This document shows positions 34,575-45,082 of a DNA stretch of 64,000 bases, piece by piece. The stretch is from Paraescarpia echinospica (lineage: Eukaryota; Annelida; Polychaeta; Sabellida; Siboglinidae), in assembly GCA_020002185.1 (NCBI GenBank), contig CM034544.1, forward strand, positions 29,481,031 to 29,545,030. Direction: 5' to 3'. Positions within the stretch are counted from its first letter, which is position 1. Every line of letters begins with the position of its first letter. Position numbers and translations under genes: made by a program. The notes beneath the pieces are model-generated. The model ran no database searches. It was not told the DNA's origin and worked only from the letters and a program-made list of their open reading frames with translations.

Positions 34575-36902
34575 TCACTCAGTGTTGGTATCATTTAGTT
34601 GCTCTCTCCTCTGTAATCTTTCTAGCATATATATGTCCTTCCTGCGATATGGGCTCCTCGCTTGAATACGATATTCTAAATGAGGCCTAACTATTATTTT
34701 GTACAGCGGTATTATTAGCTCTTTTTCCTTATACGTTATGTTTCGCCTAATTAATCCAATGATTTGATATTCCTTTAAAGCGGCAATACCGCACTGCTCT
34801 GAAACCTTCATATCAGCACTAATGGTTAACCCTAAGTCCTTTACTTTTACAGTAGTACTTAGTAGAGAACCTCCCATTGTATATTGTATATATTCGTTCC
34901 CATGTCTGTGTGGAGGCATTTACATTTCCCAAAATTGAACCAAACTTGCCATTTTTCAGACCAATTAATCAACCTGTCAATATCGTCATGTTTTTCTTCA
35001 TAACGTTTAATCCTTCTCAACACTTTTGTTTCATCCGCAAATTTCAACACCTTGCTTGTTATATCATCGTCCAAATCGTTGATATATATTAAGTGTAATA
35101 TATGTCCCAGTACTGATCCCTCTGTTACCCCACTCAAAACTGGTTTCCAGTTTGAAGCCTCCCCATCAACTACTACCCGTTGTCTTCTGTCAATTAGACA
35201 TTTTTGTATCTGGTTAATTAAACCATTTCCTATGCCATGTGCCTTTAGATTAAGCAGCAATCTTTGACGTGGCATTTTGTCGAAAGCTTTCTGAAACTCT
35301 AAGTAGATGCTATCTACTGGTGATCCCTCGTCTACCCACTTAGTGATATTTTCCAAAAAAACATAACATATTTGTTAAGCATGACTTTAGAAACCCATGT
35401 TGAGATGGGTTTAACAAGTTATGTATAACAAGAACATAAACCCACCATGCGATCTTTAATTATTCTTTATAATAATTTGGAAATCACTGACGTTAACCTC
35501 AATGGTCTGTAATTCTCGGACTTATTTCTGGAACCTTTTTTAAAGAACGGTATAACGTTTGCTTCTTTCCGTTCTAAAGGAACCACTCACTCTTCTAATG
35601 ACAAGTTGAAAACTGTTACAAATGGTATGCTAATTTGTTCTGCAATTTGCAATAGTAGTCTATGCGGAATCCCATCCACTCCAGGTGATGTATTATCCTT
35701 CATAGCCCAATTTTTATTCTAAGCTACCATTTCCGGGGTTACAATTAACTCTCCTAAATAGTGTGATTCTGCCCCCTTCAACTTAGCCTCTGGTACTGGC
35801 AGTGAACTAATATCTTCCCTGGTAAACACTGATCTAAAATACTCATTCAGATCTTCTGCCATTACGAATCCCTCTGATATTATATTTCCAGTATTATCTT
35901 CTAGAGGACCGATCTTATCCTGAACTTTCTGTTTGTCCAGAACATATGCATAACAATTCTAGCTGTCTTGTTTTATATTACAAGCTAATTTGTGTTCGTA
36001 TCTTCTCTTCGAATTTATAATTTCAGTTGTAGCTTGGTTTAGTGCTTCTTTATAAATGTTCTAGTCTTCGTCATTTACAGTACGTTTATATGATTTCGAC
36101 ATCGTTTGTTTGTACTTAATTTTTATAATGTTTTCTTTCGATAAGTATTTCTTTCTGAACAGTTTCCCTTGTTTTCTCAAACGAACGAATTTATTGACGA
36201 TGCACTGTATTTCACTAGTTAATATATTCCAGCTTTCTGTTGATGTCTTATTCTTCAGTGTGTTGTTGCAGTCTATCTTTGCTAAATATATTCCTCAATC
36301 CTTTATCTCTCTTTGTAAAAATTGTGCTGAACTGCTTTTTATTATTATTGATTTTATTTTGATGGTAAAATGTATCTGGTTGTGATCATTACTTCCGAGT
36401 GGCTCACATAATTTGACATTGTCAAATAATTCATTCTGTGAGGACAAAACTATGTCTAACACATTCTCACCACAGGCTGGCTGTAGCACATGTTGAGAAA
36501 GGAAACCGTCTTTTACTAAAACTAAAAACTTGTGGTCCTCACTCCCCTTACTCTGTAAAGATTTTCATTGTAAATGACCATGGTTAAAATCTCCAATAAT
36601 AATACATTCCCGTTTGCTAACTTCCATTATAGCTTTTTGCACTTTTTATTATCTTGTACACTTGAGTTTCCTGCAAATATGTTACACCAAGCAGATTCTT
36701 CGCAATCTGCTTCTGTTTCTAATTTTATTTGATAAGCCTGGATAGATTCTTTAACATTTAAAATAACTCCACCTCCCCTTCTTCCTATTCTCTCTTTCCT
36801 GAATATTACGTTGCCTGTTAGTCCCAATTCTGCATCTGATATATCAGTGGAGGCAGATGTTTCGGTTATACCTATTATGTGAGGGTCAATATCGTCTACC
36901 AT
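34575..36902 (-). pseudogene. LINE ORF2 remnant (endonuclease and reverse transcriptase)
   Basis: Endonuclease pieces include HIIGITETSAS and RKERIGRRGGG (36627-36902) and NVLDIVLSSQNE (36295-36489). RT pieces include LEFQKAFDKMPRQ, SGVTEGSVLGH and the box KFADETKV (34859-35356), in which the second Asp of FADD is Glu. A C-terminal piece lies at 34575-34919. Several frameshifts and stops break the frame. Confidence 0.8.
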
Positions 36903-37118
36903 ACTGTTTAGTTCACTTCTTTTGTTTACTATGCTCCTTACATTTAAAGAAAAGCATTTATTTTCTGATTCAGAACAGTTTTCCAGGCTGTTCTTTGCTG
37001 ATTTATTTCTGCTATCTTTATCTATGCCTCCAGTTGCAGGCTTCTCTGCGAATCCCTCTGCGAATCTAGTTTAAATAGATGCAGCCTGTCCCACTGTCAA
37101 AATATTGCAGCAAGTTCT

Positions 37119-37586
37119 CTAAGAAAACTGCTGCCTCTTTCCACTTAGATGGAGGCCATCTCTCATGTACACAGCTTCCCTCACAATAAAGTATCCCCAT
37201 AAATATGCGATTCCCACCCCCTCTTCTTTACACATCTCCTCAACTAGTGCGTTGATCGCCAACCTCTTGCAGTTTCTATGTGTTGGCCCCTTTCCTCCCT
37301 TTACAGGCAAAATTCCTGAGAGAATAATCTGTTCGAATCTTGTCTTCTTTAACTTCACTAACCTCACTAACTGTCTGTATTTCAATACAATCCCAGTTGT
37401 TCCCTCCCTGTCAGAATTATTTGTCCCTACGTGTACTAGTATAGTCCCTCCCTTGCCATGCCCCAATACCTTATGTACCCTTTCAGTCACATGTTCTATC
37501 CTAGCCCCCGGCAAACAAACAACGACGTCCTCCCCTTCGCTTATTGTCCTGTCCGTCTTTCTCAGAAGAGAGTCGCCCATTAACAC
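37119..37586 (-). pseudogene. LINE ORF1 esterase-like domain
   Basis: The frame has the SGNH/esterase-like motifs known from CR1 and L2 ORF1 proteins: GDSLLRK (Ser block), ILVHVGTNN, SGILPV and RDGLHLSGK (Asp-His block). These motifs are all present. The frame is short and is broken from its N-terminal part at about 37600, so it is unlikely to be translated as a unit. Confidence 0.75.
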
Positions 37587-37947
37587 CCTCTATTTTCTCA
37601 ATGCCCCCTCAATCACTGCCTCAGAGTAGCTCCTTCCCCGGTTTGCATATGTCTTGTCTTAGTTTTGTTCCCCTGTCTTCTGCTCTCCTGTCACAATCCC
37701 GTCCGTTCAATTCTTTCTTGACGCTGTTTCTCTTGTCACCTTTCCTCCTGTCGTCGTCCCTCTCAACTTCTCTTCTGTCACATTTACTCTCACTTCCTTT
37801 CTTCCCGTTATCTTTCCTCCCATTGCATTTCCTTCTCTCCTCTCCCATCTCTTTTTACCTCCTACCTCTTTCTCTATAGTCACTTTCTCCCCTGTCACCT
37901 TCACACCTGTCACATTTCCTGCCGTCGATCCTCCAATTTCATCCCCT

Positions 37948-38277
37948 CCGATCATCTTCCCTCCTCTCAGTCTCATTTCCTCGGTCTTCGTGTCACTATT
38001 CTGCTCCTTCAGTCTCACAGTATACCCAACTCTCTTCCTGTCTTCTCTCTCTCCAATCTACCTATCTCCTTGCTGATTCCCATCTCAATCCCCTTCACAA
38101 TAACTACCAACCTCATCTTCCCTCCTCTCAGTCTCATTTCCTCGGTCTTCGTGCCACTATTCTGTTCCTTCAGTCTCACAGAATACCCAACTCTCTTCCA
38201 GCCTTCTCTCTCTCCAATCTACCTATCTCCTTGCTGATTCCCATCTCAATCCCCTTCACAATAACTACCAACCTAGC
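37948..38277 (-). repeat. About 163-bp tandem duplication inside LINE ORF1
   Basis: CATCTTCCCTCCTCTCAGTC (from about 37952) through CACAATAACTACCAACCT recurs from about 38115 to 38275 with few differences. Confidence 0.8.
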
Positions 38278-38454
38278 TACCTCTTTCTCCAGAAATTCCA
38301 CCTTCCAACACCCCACGCACTGAAAGGTGAATCCCTCTTCCTTGGTGTCTGTCCATGACTTCCCACAGCCGAATAGGGCACAATCCACCCAACTGTGGCT
38401 GTAGTCGTGCACCAAGTGTCTCTTTGCATTGAAGTGCCGCTTCCAAAGCGCCAT
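38176..38454 (-). pseudogene. LINE ORF1 N-terminal Cys/His and coiled-coil part
   Basis: It begins MALWKRHF and holds a Cys/His-rich block (HDYSHSWVDCALFGCGKSW, QCVGCWKVEFLEKEV) followed by a heptad-like segment. This fits the N-terminal zinc motif and coiled coil of CR1-like ORF1 proteins. The frame stops at 38176 within the duplicated segment. Confidence 0.6.
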
Positions 38455-38734
38455 ATCAGAATTTATTTAATAATAATAATATAATTAATAAACTGTGTTT
38501 ACACTATTCACTGTCTACGTAGTCTTTAAGAAAACTGTTTCCTGTGCATAAATGTTACACTTTACGAAAGATTGCCTTGTTTATTTCAGTTACAGTTTTT
38601 GGTTATAGTCACACCTGACTATCTATACTATCAGAAATGCTAACGTTACCGGTAGTGACCTGATTTAAATACAATCAATTGCTTTACGCTAGACTGTCTT
38701 TCATAGCCAGAGAATGGCTAATAAACAACTAACT

Positions 38735-39720
38735 GTCACTCCATCTAGGCAAAACTGAATCCATCCTGTTTTGGTCAAAACGTAAATTACATACGGGTAA
38801 TTCCATCCTGGTGAAATGTTCTGGCAATATATTGACATGTCCAACGCATGTTAACTACTTAGATGTAGAGTTAGACCAGTCAGTAACTGGAGAAGGAGTG
38901 GCTGACAAGATCATTAATAAATCAAATGCCAAGTTAAAGTTCTTGTACAGGCAAACAACAAATGTCAACATGAAAAAAAGCAATGTTGACCTCTGCCTTG
39001 ATACAACGTCATTTTGACGATGCCTGTTAATGTAACAGCTAGCACCAGACCACATTGCTGCTTGTGGACCAAGTGAGGAATGTATGTTACTTAGGTTGAA
39101 AACAACCGTAATATTTTAAATGTGGGTTGTTTTGAACGTCATACGCTGACGTCTTCACACACTGGATTGACACTCCAACAAACGTCAGTAACTTCGTGTG
39201 CAGGATGTTGAGCTGTGTTAACGAGTAGCCGCATGCAATGTGGACATGTATTATTCAATGCGTTGCATCGCCCTTGTTTAGTAAAAAAACAATAGCAACT
39301 TTGACAATTAATCAAAATACAATGACGCAACAGTTGAAGAAAAAACGTGTGTTTTATTTCTTTAACTGCGTGTGACGTCTTGCTTGTATTTAACGGCAAA
39401 CATATTCTACAGGCTGCCTTCAAGAAGGACAACGTGTTGCAACAATGAATACATGGAGTTGTTTTGACGAAGCGACACTGCAATGAGACTCCAGTATATT
39501 GGTTGCGATGTGAGCTTCCAAGAAGCGAACATTTGTTTGTTCGATTCGTTCAACGTTACGTGCAAGCAGCACGGTGTAAATACAAGATATAGTATTTTGT
39601 CTCTTCATTTAATCAAACTTCTTTTTACTACACAGGTATACAGGCATGGAATGGATTGCCATTTAACATACAAGGTGCTCCTAAAAAGTATAAGTTTAAA
39701 TGTCTAGTGAAACAGCTTTC
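38735..39720 (+). mobile_element. LINE RT/C-terminal remnant with another repeat inside
   Basis: The plus strand at 38745-39040 reads GKTESILFWSKRK, VNYLDVELDQSVTGE and NAKLKFLYRQT, typical of the end of a LINE RT. After a break, 39635-39720 reads IQAWNGLPFNIQGA, the usual C-terminal AWN-LP block. The 39080-39620 stretch between them holds a dispersed repeat shared with 54140-54360. Confidence 0.65.
39139..39345 (-). repeat. Dispersed repeat, inverted relative to 54150-54360
   Basis: The minus strand encodes NTCPHCMRLLVNTAQHPAHE, and the plus strand at about 54190-54330 encodes the same block with small changes. Nucleotide similarity extends on both sides (AATTAATCAAAATACAATGACGCAAC here, its complement near 54150). 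The element type is unknown. Confidence 0.6.
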
Positions 39721-40643
39721 TTCGGTTACCTTAATAATCAGGAAGCCAGCTCATGTGTATACTATTAATGCCATCTTATTTTGAGATACCATTATCTACT
39801 AAAACATTCGGTATTGAGGTATCTTACAAATCAGACGGGAAGCTCCTAACTAGTAACATAATTTTTTAAGTGTAATAATTTTTTGGTTAATTATCTTAAT
39901 AATCTGGGCTTTCCTGGAAGATAGCTCTTTTTGTTGATTTCGAATCTTAAACTGTATCAATTTTTTTATTTTATATGTGTCATTACATATATCTAGTATA
40001 TGAGCCGTTTTTTTTCAAATTATTTAATAATCAGGAGGTAATCTACTTTACGATATCATGTGTATTAATCTCCTTTGCTATCTGAGTATTAGCTAATATT
40101 AATTTTAAGTTATTAATTATTGCTGTTTTAGTCTATTTAGTCTAGTTATTGTATCATATTTTTAATAACTGTGTCCTGTATTTGTCTGTGTCTGTCCAAG
40201 GACCACAATGGAAACAAGTGCGTGCATTTTCTTGTTTAATCCTTATGTATGGTGTAATTTGCATACATTTATACTCAGTACACAAACATATGCTCAGCTA
40301 TTTTTGAGGACCCATTGCCCTAGGAAGTGCCAGTAGATGTGTATATTGGTAATCCGCCACTGATTGTCTGAATTGCAATATGGTTGAGTGCTATCCAGAG
40401 AAATATGTGTTTCATATACAAGGAGACCTAATAGCGAGATTACAAGGCAAATATAGGAAAGCATGAAACGTTCCATATGCAAGTATTCATGTGTAACCTA
40501 CATGTAAATCACATATTCTACCTGTCCACATTTTAACGTTTAGCGCACCGAATCTTTATTCTGCAGGGACCTGGGATCGATTTCGGAAGCGTTCGTACCA
40601 TACGAATGTTTTTCGCCGATTGTTGAAACTGTCGTGGAAGATA
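39721..40643. other. AT-rich stretch without a supported gene
   Basis: No exon, domain or clear element was seen. The sequence is AT-rich around 39780-40200. Confidence 0.5.
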
Positions 40644-40916
40644 CGCAAAGCTTTGTGAACAGATATACTAACTACTAAGTCAATTCGAATGCTTCCTGAT
40701 ACTAGCCCCTGGTGCATTGTTCTTAAGAAAGATCAGTCAGAGATGATATAGCAACTATATATTTTATTGTCATGGCTTTACATTAATGAAATGATTGACA
40801 TCGTTATTCTTCAGTCTGGCCAATATGTTGTGTGATTTTCGTAACGTTTCCACGAACTGTATTACTGGAACATGGTGTCGTTGCCGTGCTGTAAATACAA
40901 ACATGGTAGACATTGA

Positions 40917-40921
40917 TATGT
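40917..40921. repeat. Probable target-site duplication TATGT of Gypsy B
   Basis: TATGT at 40917-40921 is separated from the LTR by one G. TATGT at 51039-51043 directly follows the other outer LTR end. Confidence 0.55.
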
Positions 40922-40922
40922 G

Positions 40923-41527
40923 TGTAGCGTTTGCGTCGAGCGGTCGGCAGGGAAGCGTACGGGCACACGTTCACTCACTCGGTCGTACTAATGATAGGTC
41001 AGACGGCGGCGGCCTATATACAGCAACCGAATTCTAGGTGTCAGAACGATAAGTCAGACGGCGGCGGCTTATATACAGCAACCGAGTTACTCACCGAGTC
41101 TGCGAATAACTGATTGTACTGCGAGAGTCTGAGTACTTCTCGCAGGGCGCTCGGTGACAGTGCTTCACGAGAAACGTTCCTCCGGCAGTGTGCCCCAGTA
41201 GTCGCCTCGATTATCCACAAATCCCCCTTATTTATACTGCTAAAACCATAGCCTTGGGTGAGACGCTGACCCTTTAGTTACGTCATTCCCAAAGTCTACG
41301 GGTCTCTAGAAATCTTGTCAGGGTGCCAGTGAACTTATAGTAACCTTCTGAACAAAGGCCCTCTGTATAGGGCTCTCGCCTCCCTAAAACCAGATGGCCT
41401 CAAATGTAAACAAATCCCCCACCCCAGCTATAGTCATTTGCATATAAATTGGCTTTTCGGAGCCTGTACAACATCCAACAATTAAGAAGATTGATACCAT
41501 GTGCGTTATTATTCTAAATTCTCTACA
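40923..41527 (-). repeat. 3' LTR of Gypsy B (605 bp)
   Basis: It begins TGTAGCG and ends CTCTACA as written on the plus strand. It contains a doubled block (GGTCAGACGGCGGCGGC...CAGCAACCGA, about 60 bases apart) and the octamer-like ATTTGCAT near 41437. Confidence 0.93.
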
Positions 41528-41545
41528 CTACCCCCCCGCCATTTA
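41528..41545 (-). promoter_or_regulatory. Polypurine tract of Gypsy B
   Basis: On the minus strand AATGGCGGGGGGGTAG abuts the 3' LTR at 41527. It is the expected primer for plus-strand synthesis. Confidence 0.65.
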
Positions 41546-41765
41546 AAATTTCGTCCCGAAATCGTAATAGATAACATACATGCAACAATAGATAACACAC
41601 ATGCAACAATAGATAACACATGTGCAACATACAATATACAGCTTTCAATAGTAATGCTGAAATAAAACAGTCGATAACCATCAATAGTTCAAAGTTCTGA
41701 AAAGGCAAATATGTAATGACGGTCGAGGTCTAGGTTGTAAAATGTTCCACGTTTTTATAAAATGT

Positions 41766-42512
41766 TCACGTCTGTGTGGCGACGGCTTCCGTTTCCCTTG
41801 CAGTCGGGGGTGGCACCCACTTTTGCGTTAGTTGGTACCTTGTCCCGTCGGGGAGGATCGCTGTCTCAGTGTAGATGACGGCCGCGGTGCGAGTGCGGGT
41901 GACGGCCAGTTCGACGGGTCGCCGTCGAGCTCTCCGACGATACGTCCGTAGGTGTGCAGCGATAGCGCCTGACGACGTCACCGACGGCGCCCCCAGAAAG
42001 TGGAGCCGGGGATCAGGCAGCTCGTCTCGGTAGCGCACCGAGGCATCGATCGAGGCGATCTTTATCCGTGCGAAGGCGGGGCGGCCCTTGCTCCGCGTCG
42101 CATCATCGACTACATCGTGGTTTTCCCCCTCTCCCGGGAATAGTTCCGGCAGCCCCGGCACGACCCGAGGGGGGGTCAGTGGTGGCAGCCTCGGATCAGC
42201 GTCCGGTTCAGCCTCGCTGCTTTTGTCGCTGCTCTCGCTGGCGCTGTCACTGTCACTGATGCTGTCGCTGGTGTTGTCGCTGTCACCGGTCGACGGGAGA
42301 CGGGGCCGGCAAACCAGCACCGTCTCGTTCGTGGTGAGGCCAGTGGTTACAACAGGTCCTCGCTGCTGGCGTCTGGCTTTCAGGGCCGCGATTCCACAGG
42401 CGCGGTCCTCTTCGCTCCCGTGCGCCAGCAGTAGGTGGCGTTGCAGCAGTTTCGGTGACCGGAATCTGGCCGGGCACATGTCGCAGATGCTGAGCATTGC
42501 AGCGGGCGGCAT
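41766..42512 (-). CDS. Gypsy B third ORF: C2H2 zinc finger protein, 248 residues
   Basis: Residues 9-30 form one textbook C2H2 finger (CDMC, F and L at the right spacing, HLLLAH). A middle part rich in Ser/Asp (SDNTSDSISDSDSASESSDK) and Pro follows, then an Arg-rich stretch (TYRRRARRRP) and a C-terminal end with WVPPPTARE. It starts 170 bases after the pol stop and ends 238 bases before the LTR, the place where some Gypsy elements carry env. No signal peptide or membrane segment is visible, so it is not an envelope. A nucleic-acid-binding or host-factor-targeting role is inference. It is intact here, unlike gag and pol. Confidence 0.8.
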   Translation of the reverse strand: MPPAAMLSICDMCPARFRSPKLLQRHLLLAHGSEEDRACGIAALKARRQQRGPVVTTGLTTNETVLVCRPRLPSTGDSDNTSDSISDSDSASESSDKSSEAEPDADPRLPPLTPPRVVPGLPELFPGEGENHDVVDDATRSKGRPAFARIKIASIDASVRYRDELPDPRLHFLGAPSVTSSGAIAAHLRTYRRRARRRPVELAVTRTRTAAVIYTETAILPDGTRYQLTQKWVPPPTARETEAVATQT

Positions 42513-42682
42513 TCTGCAATTAAGATTCCTATTTTTAGACGACTACATACTACTGTTCTACAATTATCAGTTCATTGCTCCCACCCAAATCTCCTGGGTG
42601 GTTGACGGAGCCGTTTCCCTCTTCTCTCTATGTAACTAGCCAAGGGGACCTCAGGGCATGTCCCTGCCGGTGTCTCCTCCCC

Positions 42683-44023
42683 TTATACTACCCCCACTTC
42701 ACTGTCTGACGCCGGGTCGTCTAAGCGCGGCCTGGAGGTAAGCTCCTCATCTGGCTCTGAGAGCAGCCAGTTGGGTGGCGTATCTGAGCCGCAGTAACTC
42801 TTCAGGTCATCCATGTGGACCGTTATGGGTTTTGACCTGGAAGAACGCTGAATTGTGTACGTCACTTCCCCAGGGTGGCTGGTAACAAGGTATGGCCCCG
42901 TGTAGGGGAATGCCAGTTTGTTCTGCCCTTGTGATGGAGGGTAGAACCTTAGTACCCAGTCCCCTACTTTAAACATGCGGTCTTTGGCGCGTTTATCATA
43001 ATAGCGTTTCTGCCTACTTGCGGCTTTCCCGAGATAACTTCGAGCTAGCTCGAAATTGTGTTGCATCGCATTTCGTAGCCACTCGGCGTACTCTGTTTGA
43101 CAGCAGTATTCGCCCAGTTGGTCTGGTGGTGTAAGCATGAGGTCGATTGGGAAAGTGATCTCCCTGCCCAACATGAGTCGGTTTGGGCTCGACCCCGTAC
43201 TTTGGTGGATGGTGGCTCGATACGCGCACATGACATATGGCAGATGGTCGTTCCAATCCCCCGGATTATCCGCCGATAGCTTCGATAGCATAGCTAAAAT
43301 CGTCCGATTTAGGCGTTCGACCAAGCCATCGGATTGTGGACGATACGGGGCGGTACGTGTCTGCTGAATGTCCAGTAATGCGTACAATTCCTTCATCAAA
43401 TCTGATTGGAATTCACGCCCTTGATCAGAGTGAATTACACGAGGTGTACCGTATCTTAGAAACACTTCGGTGACAAGAGTGTCTGCCACGGTGATGGCTT
43501 TGTGGTCTGGCAGGGCAAATGCTTCGGTCCACTTCGTAAAGTAGTCCGATACGACAAGGATGCAAGTATTTCCGGCCTGTGACTCGACTGGCAGACTAAG
43601 AATGTCCATTGCTATGCGCTCGAGCGGAGATCCCACAGGATCTTGTCTCAGAGCTGCCCGACCACGACCAGTGCGTACGTTACGGAACTGACTCGGACGA
43701 CACACGTGACACCACCTAGTCACATCTGCCAGAATGTCTGCCCACCAAAACCTAAGTTTGACATTAAACAAGGTTTTCTTCACTCCAAAATGCCCCGCCA
43801 TTCTATTCTGATGGATGTGTTTAAACAACACATCCCTGATCTCTTTCGGAGCCACTAATCGTAACTTAGGCTCTGGCTGTCCGTCAATGCTACAGCGTCT
43901 GTAAAGGACTTCGTTATGGATCTCAGTTTCGCTCCACATCGACCAATAGCGGCGCAGGGAAATTCCTTCTGCACGCATTTCTGACCAGTCTGGGCGACGT
44001 CCACTCTGTTTCCACCCCAGCAC
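42683..44023 (-). pseudogene. Gypsy B integrase part of pol
   Basis: The frame holds the zinc domain (HIHQNRMAGHFG, then CHVC) and the catalytic DDE core: MDILSLP (about 43605), SDQGREF (about 43425) and SDGLVERLNRT (about 43320). A GPY-type C-terminal module (YTGPYLVTSHPGEVTY) follows, ending at 42683. All motifs are intact. It is out of frame with the RT/RNase H part (shift near 44270), so it counts as part of a broken polyprotein. Confidence 0.85.
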
Positions 44024-44157
44024 TTGACTAATGTCCCGATCCTTATGTTGCCACTCTCTCAGATCATCATGAGACCATGGCTCTATCCAGTTCTGCCCAA
44101 GTGTGTAGGGTTCATGTGGTGGGTTGCCAGCGGCGTCACCAGCCTGTCCGTGGGTCC

Positions 44158-45082
44158 CTACAACTCGGACCTGGCACTCATCAACGACATTTGTCGCTGG
44201 GGTGTCATTAGGGCAGGTACAACCACAGTCAGCCTGGTTTCTCGCATGCTGATGCCCCCAGAAAGGGCATCAGCATTGCCGTGTTTTCTACCAGGGCGAC
44301 GTTGTATCTCTAAGTTGTAAGTCCCTATGACTTCCAACCAACGAGCCATTTGCCCCTCTGGATTCTTGAACCCCATTAGCCACCGCAGGGCACCATGGTC
44401 TGTGCGCACTTTAGTAGGGGTCCCGTAAACATAATGATGATAATGTTTCACAGCCTCCACAACCGCCAACAATTCCCGGCGGGTTACACAGTACCGACGT
44501 TCTTCCTTCGTCAGGACACGACTGAAATATGATATAACTCGTTCGACCCCATCTTGTATCTGGGACAGCACAGCACCGATTCCTACCCCGCTTGCATCCG
44601 TATCTAAGGTATACGGAGTTTGTGACACCGGATACCCCAGTATGGGTGCGGAAGTGAGTTTGCTTTTTAGCATCTCGAACGCCTGCTGACATTCGCGGGA
44701 CCATACAAATGGTCTTTCCGCTTCAGTCAGGTGATGTAATGGCCTAGCGATGTCAGCAAATCCCCCCACGAATTTCCGGTAGTAGCTGCACAGTCCCAAG
44801 AAACTGCGAACCTCTCGAACATTGCTAGGAGTATTCCAGTCTTTTACAGCAGCTACTTTCGTCGGGTCTGTGGAAATTCCTTGTTTAGAAACGACATGTC
44901 CCAAAAAGTTTACTTTCTCTTGGAATAGACTACACTTCTTCGGGGATACCTTTAAGCCTGCTTTGCCGATGCATGCTAGAACGTCGTCTAGTCTGGATAC
45001 GTGGTCTTCGAAGGTGTTACTGAACACAATTACGTCATCCAAATAGATCAGACATGTTTTCCAATGTAACCCCGCCAACACT
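44158..45082 (-). pseudogene. Gypsy B RT second half and RNase H
   Basis: The frame starts right after the inserted segment with VLAGLHWKTC and has the catalytic YLDDVIVFS (about 45031-45056), FLGHVVSKQG, the RNase H TDASG (about 44590-44605) and RTDHGALRWL. It loses frame after HGNADALS near 44270. The RT lacks about 17 bases between SAPATF (46813 side) and this part. Confidence 0.9.

Larger units (their letters stand above)
34158..38454 (-). mobile_element. Near full-length but decayed CR1/L2-like LINE
   Basis: On the minus strand the order is ORF1 N-terminal part (38454 down to 38176), a low-complexity charged linker, ORF1 esterase (37586-37119), ORF2 endonuclease (36902-36295), RT (35356-34575), and a 3' end with AAGATTTAACAAGATT at 34161-34176 on the plus strand. 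It is the same family as the copies at 10083-12752 and 55669-56311 and shows what those lack at their 5' ends. Confidence 0.85.
40644..42373. repeat. Source segment (1,730 bp) duplicated at 45083-46812
   Basis: The segment spans 279 bases of flank outside the Gypsy B element, its 3' LTR and most of its last ORF. It matches 45083-46812 at a fixed offset of 4,439 with only two differences seen (42080 G/T, 42124 T/C). Confidence 0.95.

Noticed and set aside
42068..42639. Plus-strand Ser-rich frames over the zinc-finger ORF
   Set aside because: Antisense shadow of the Gypsy B third ORF.
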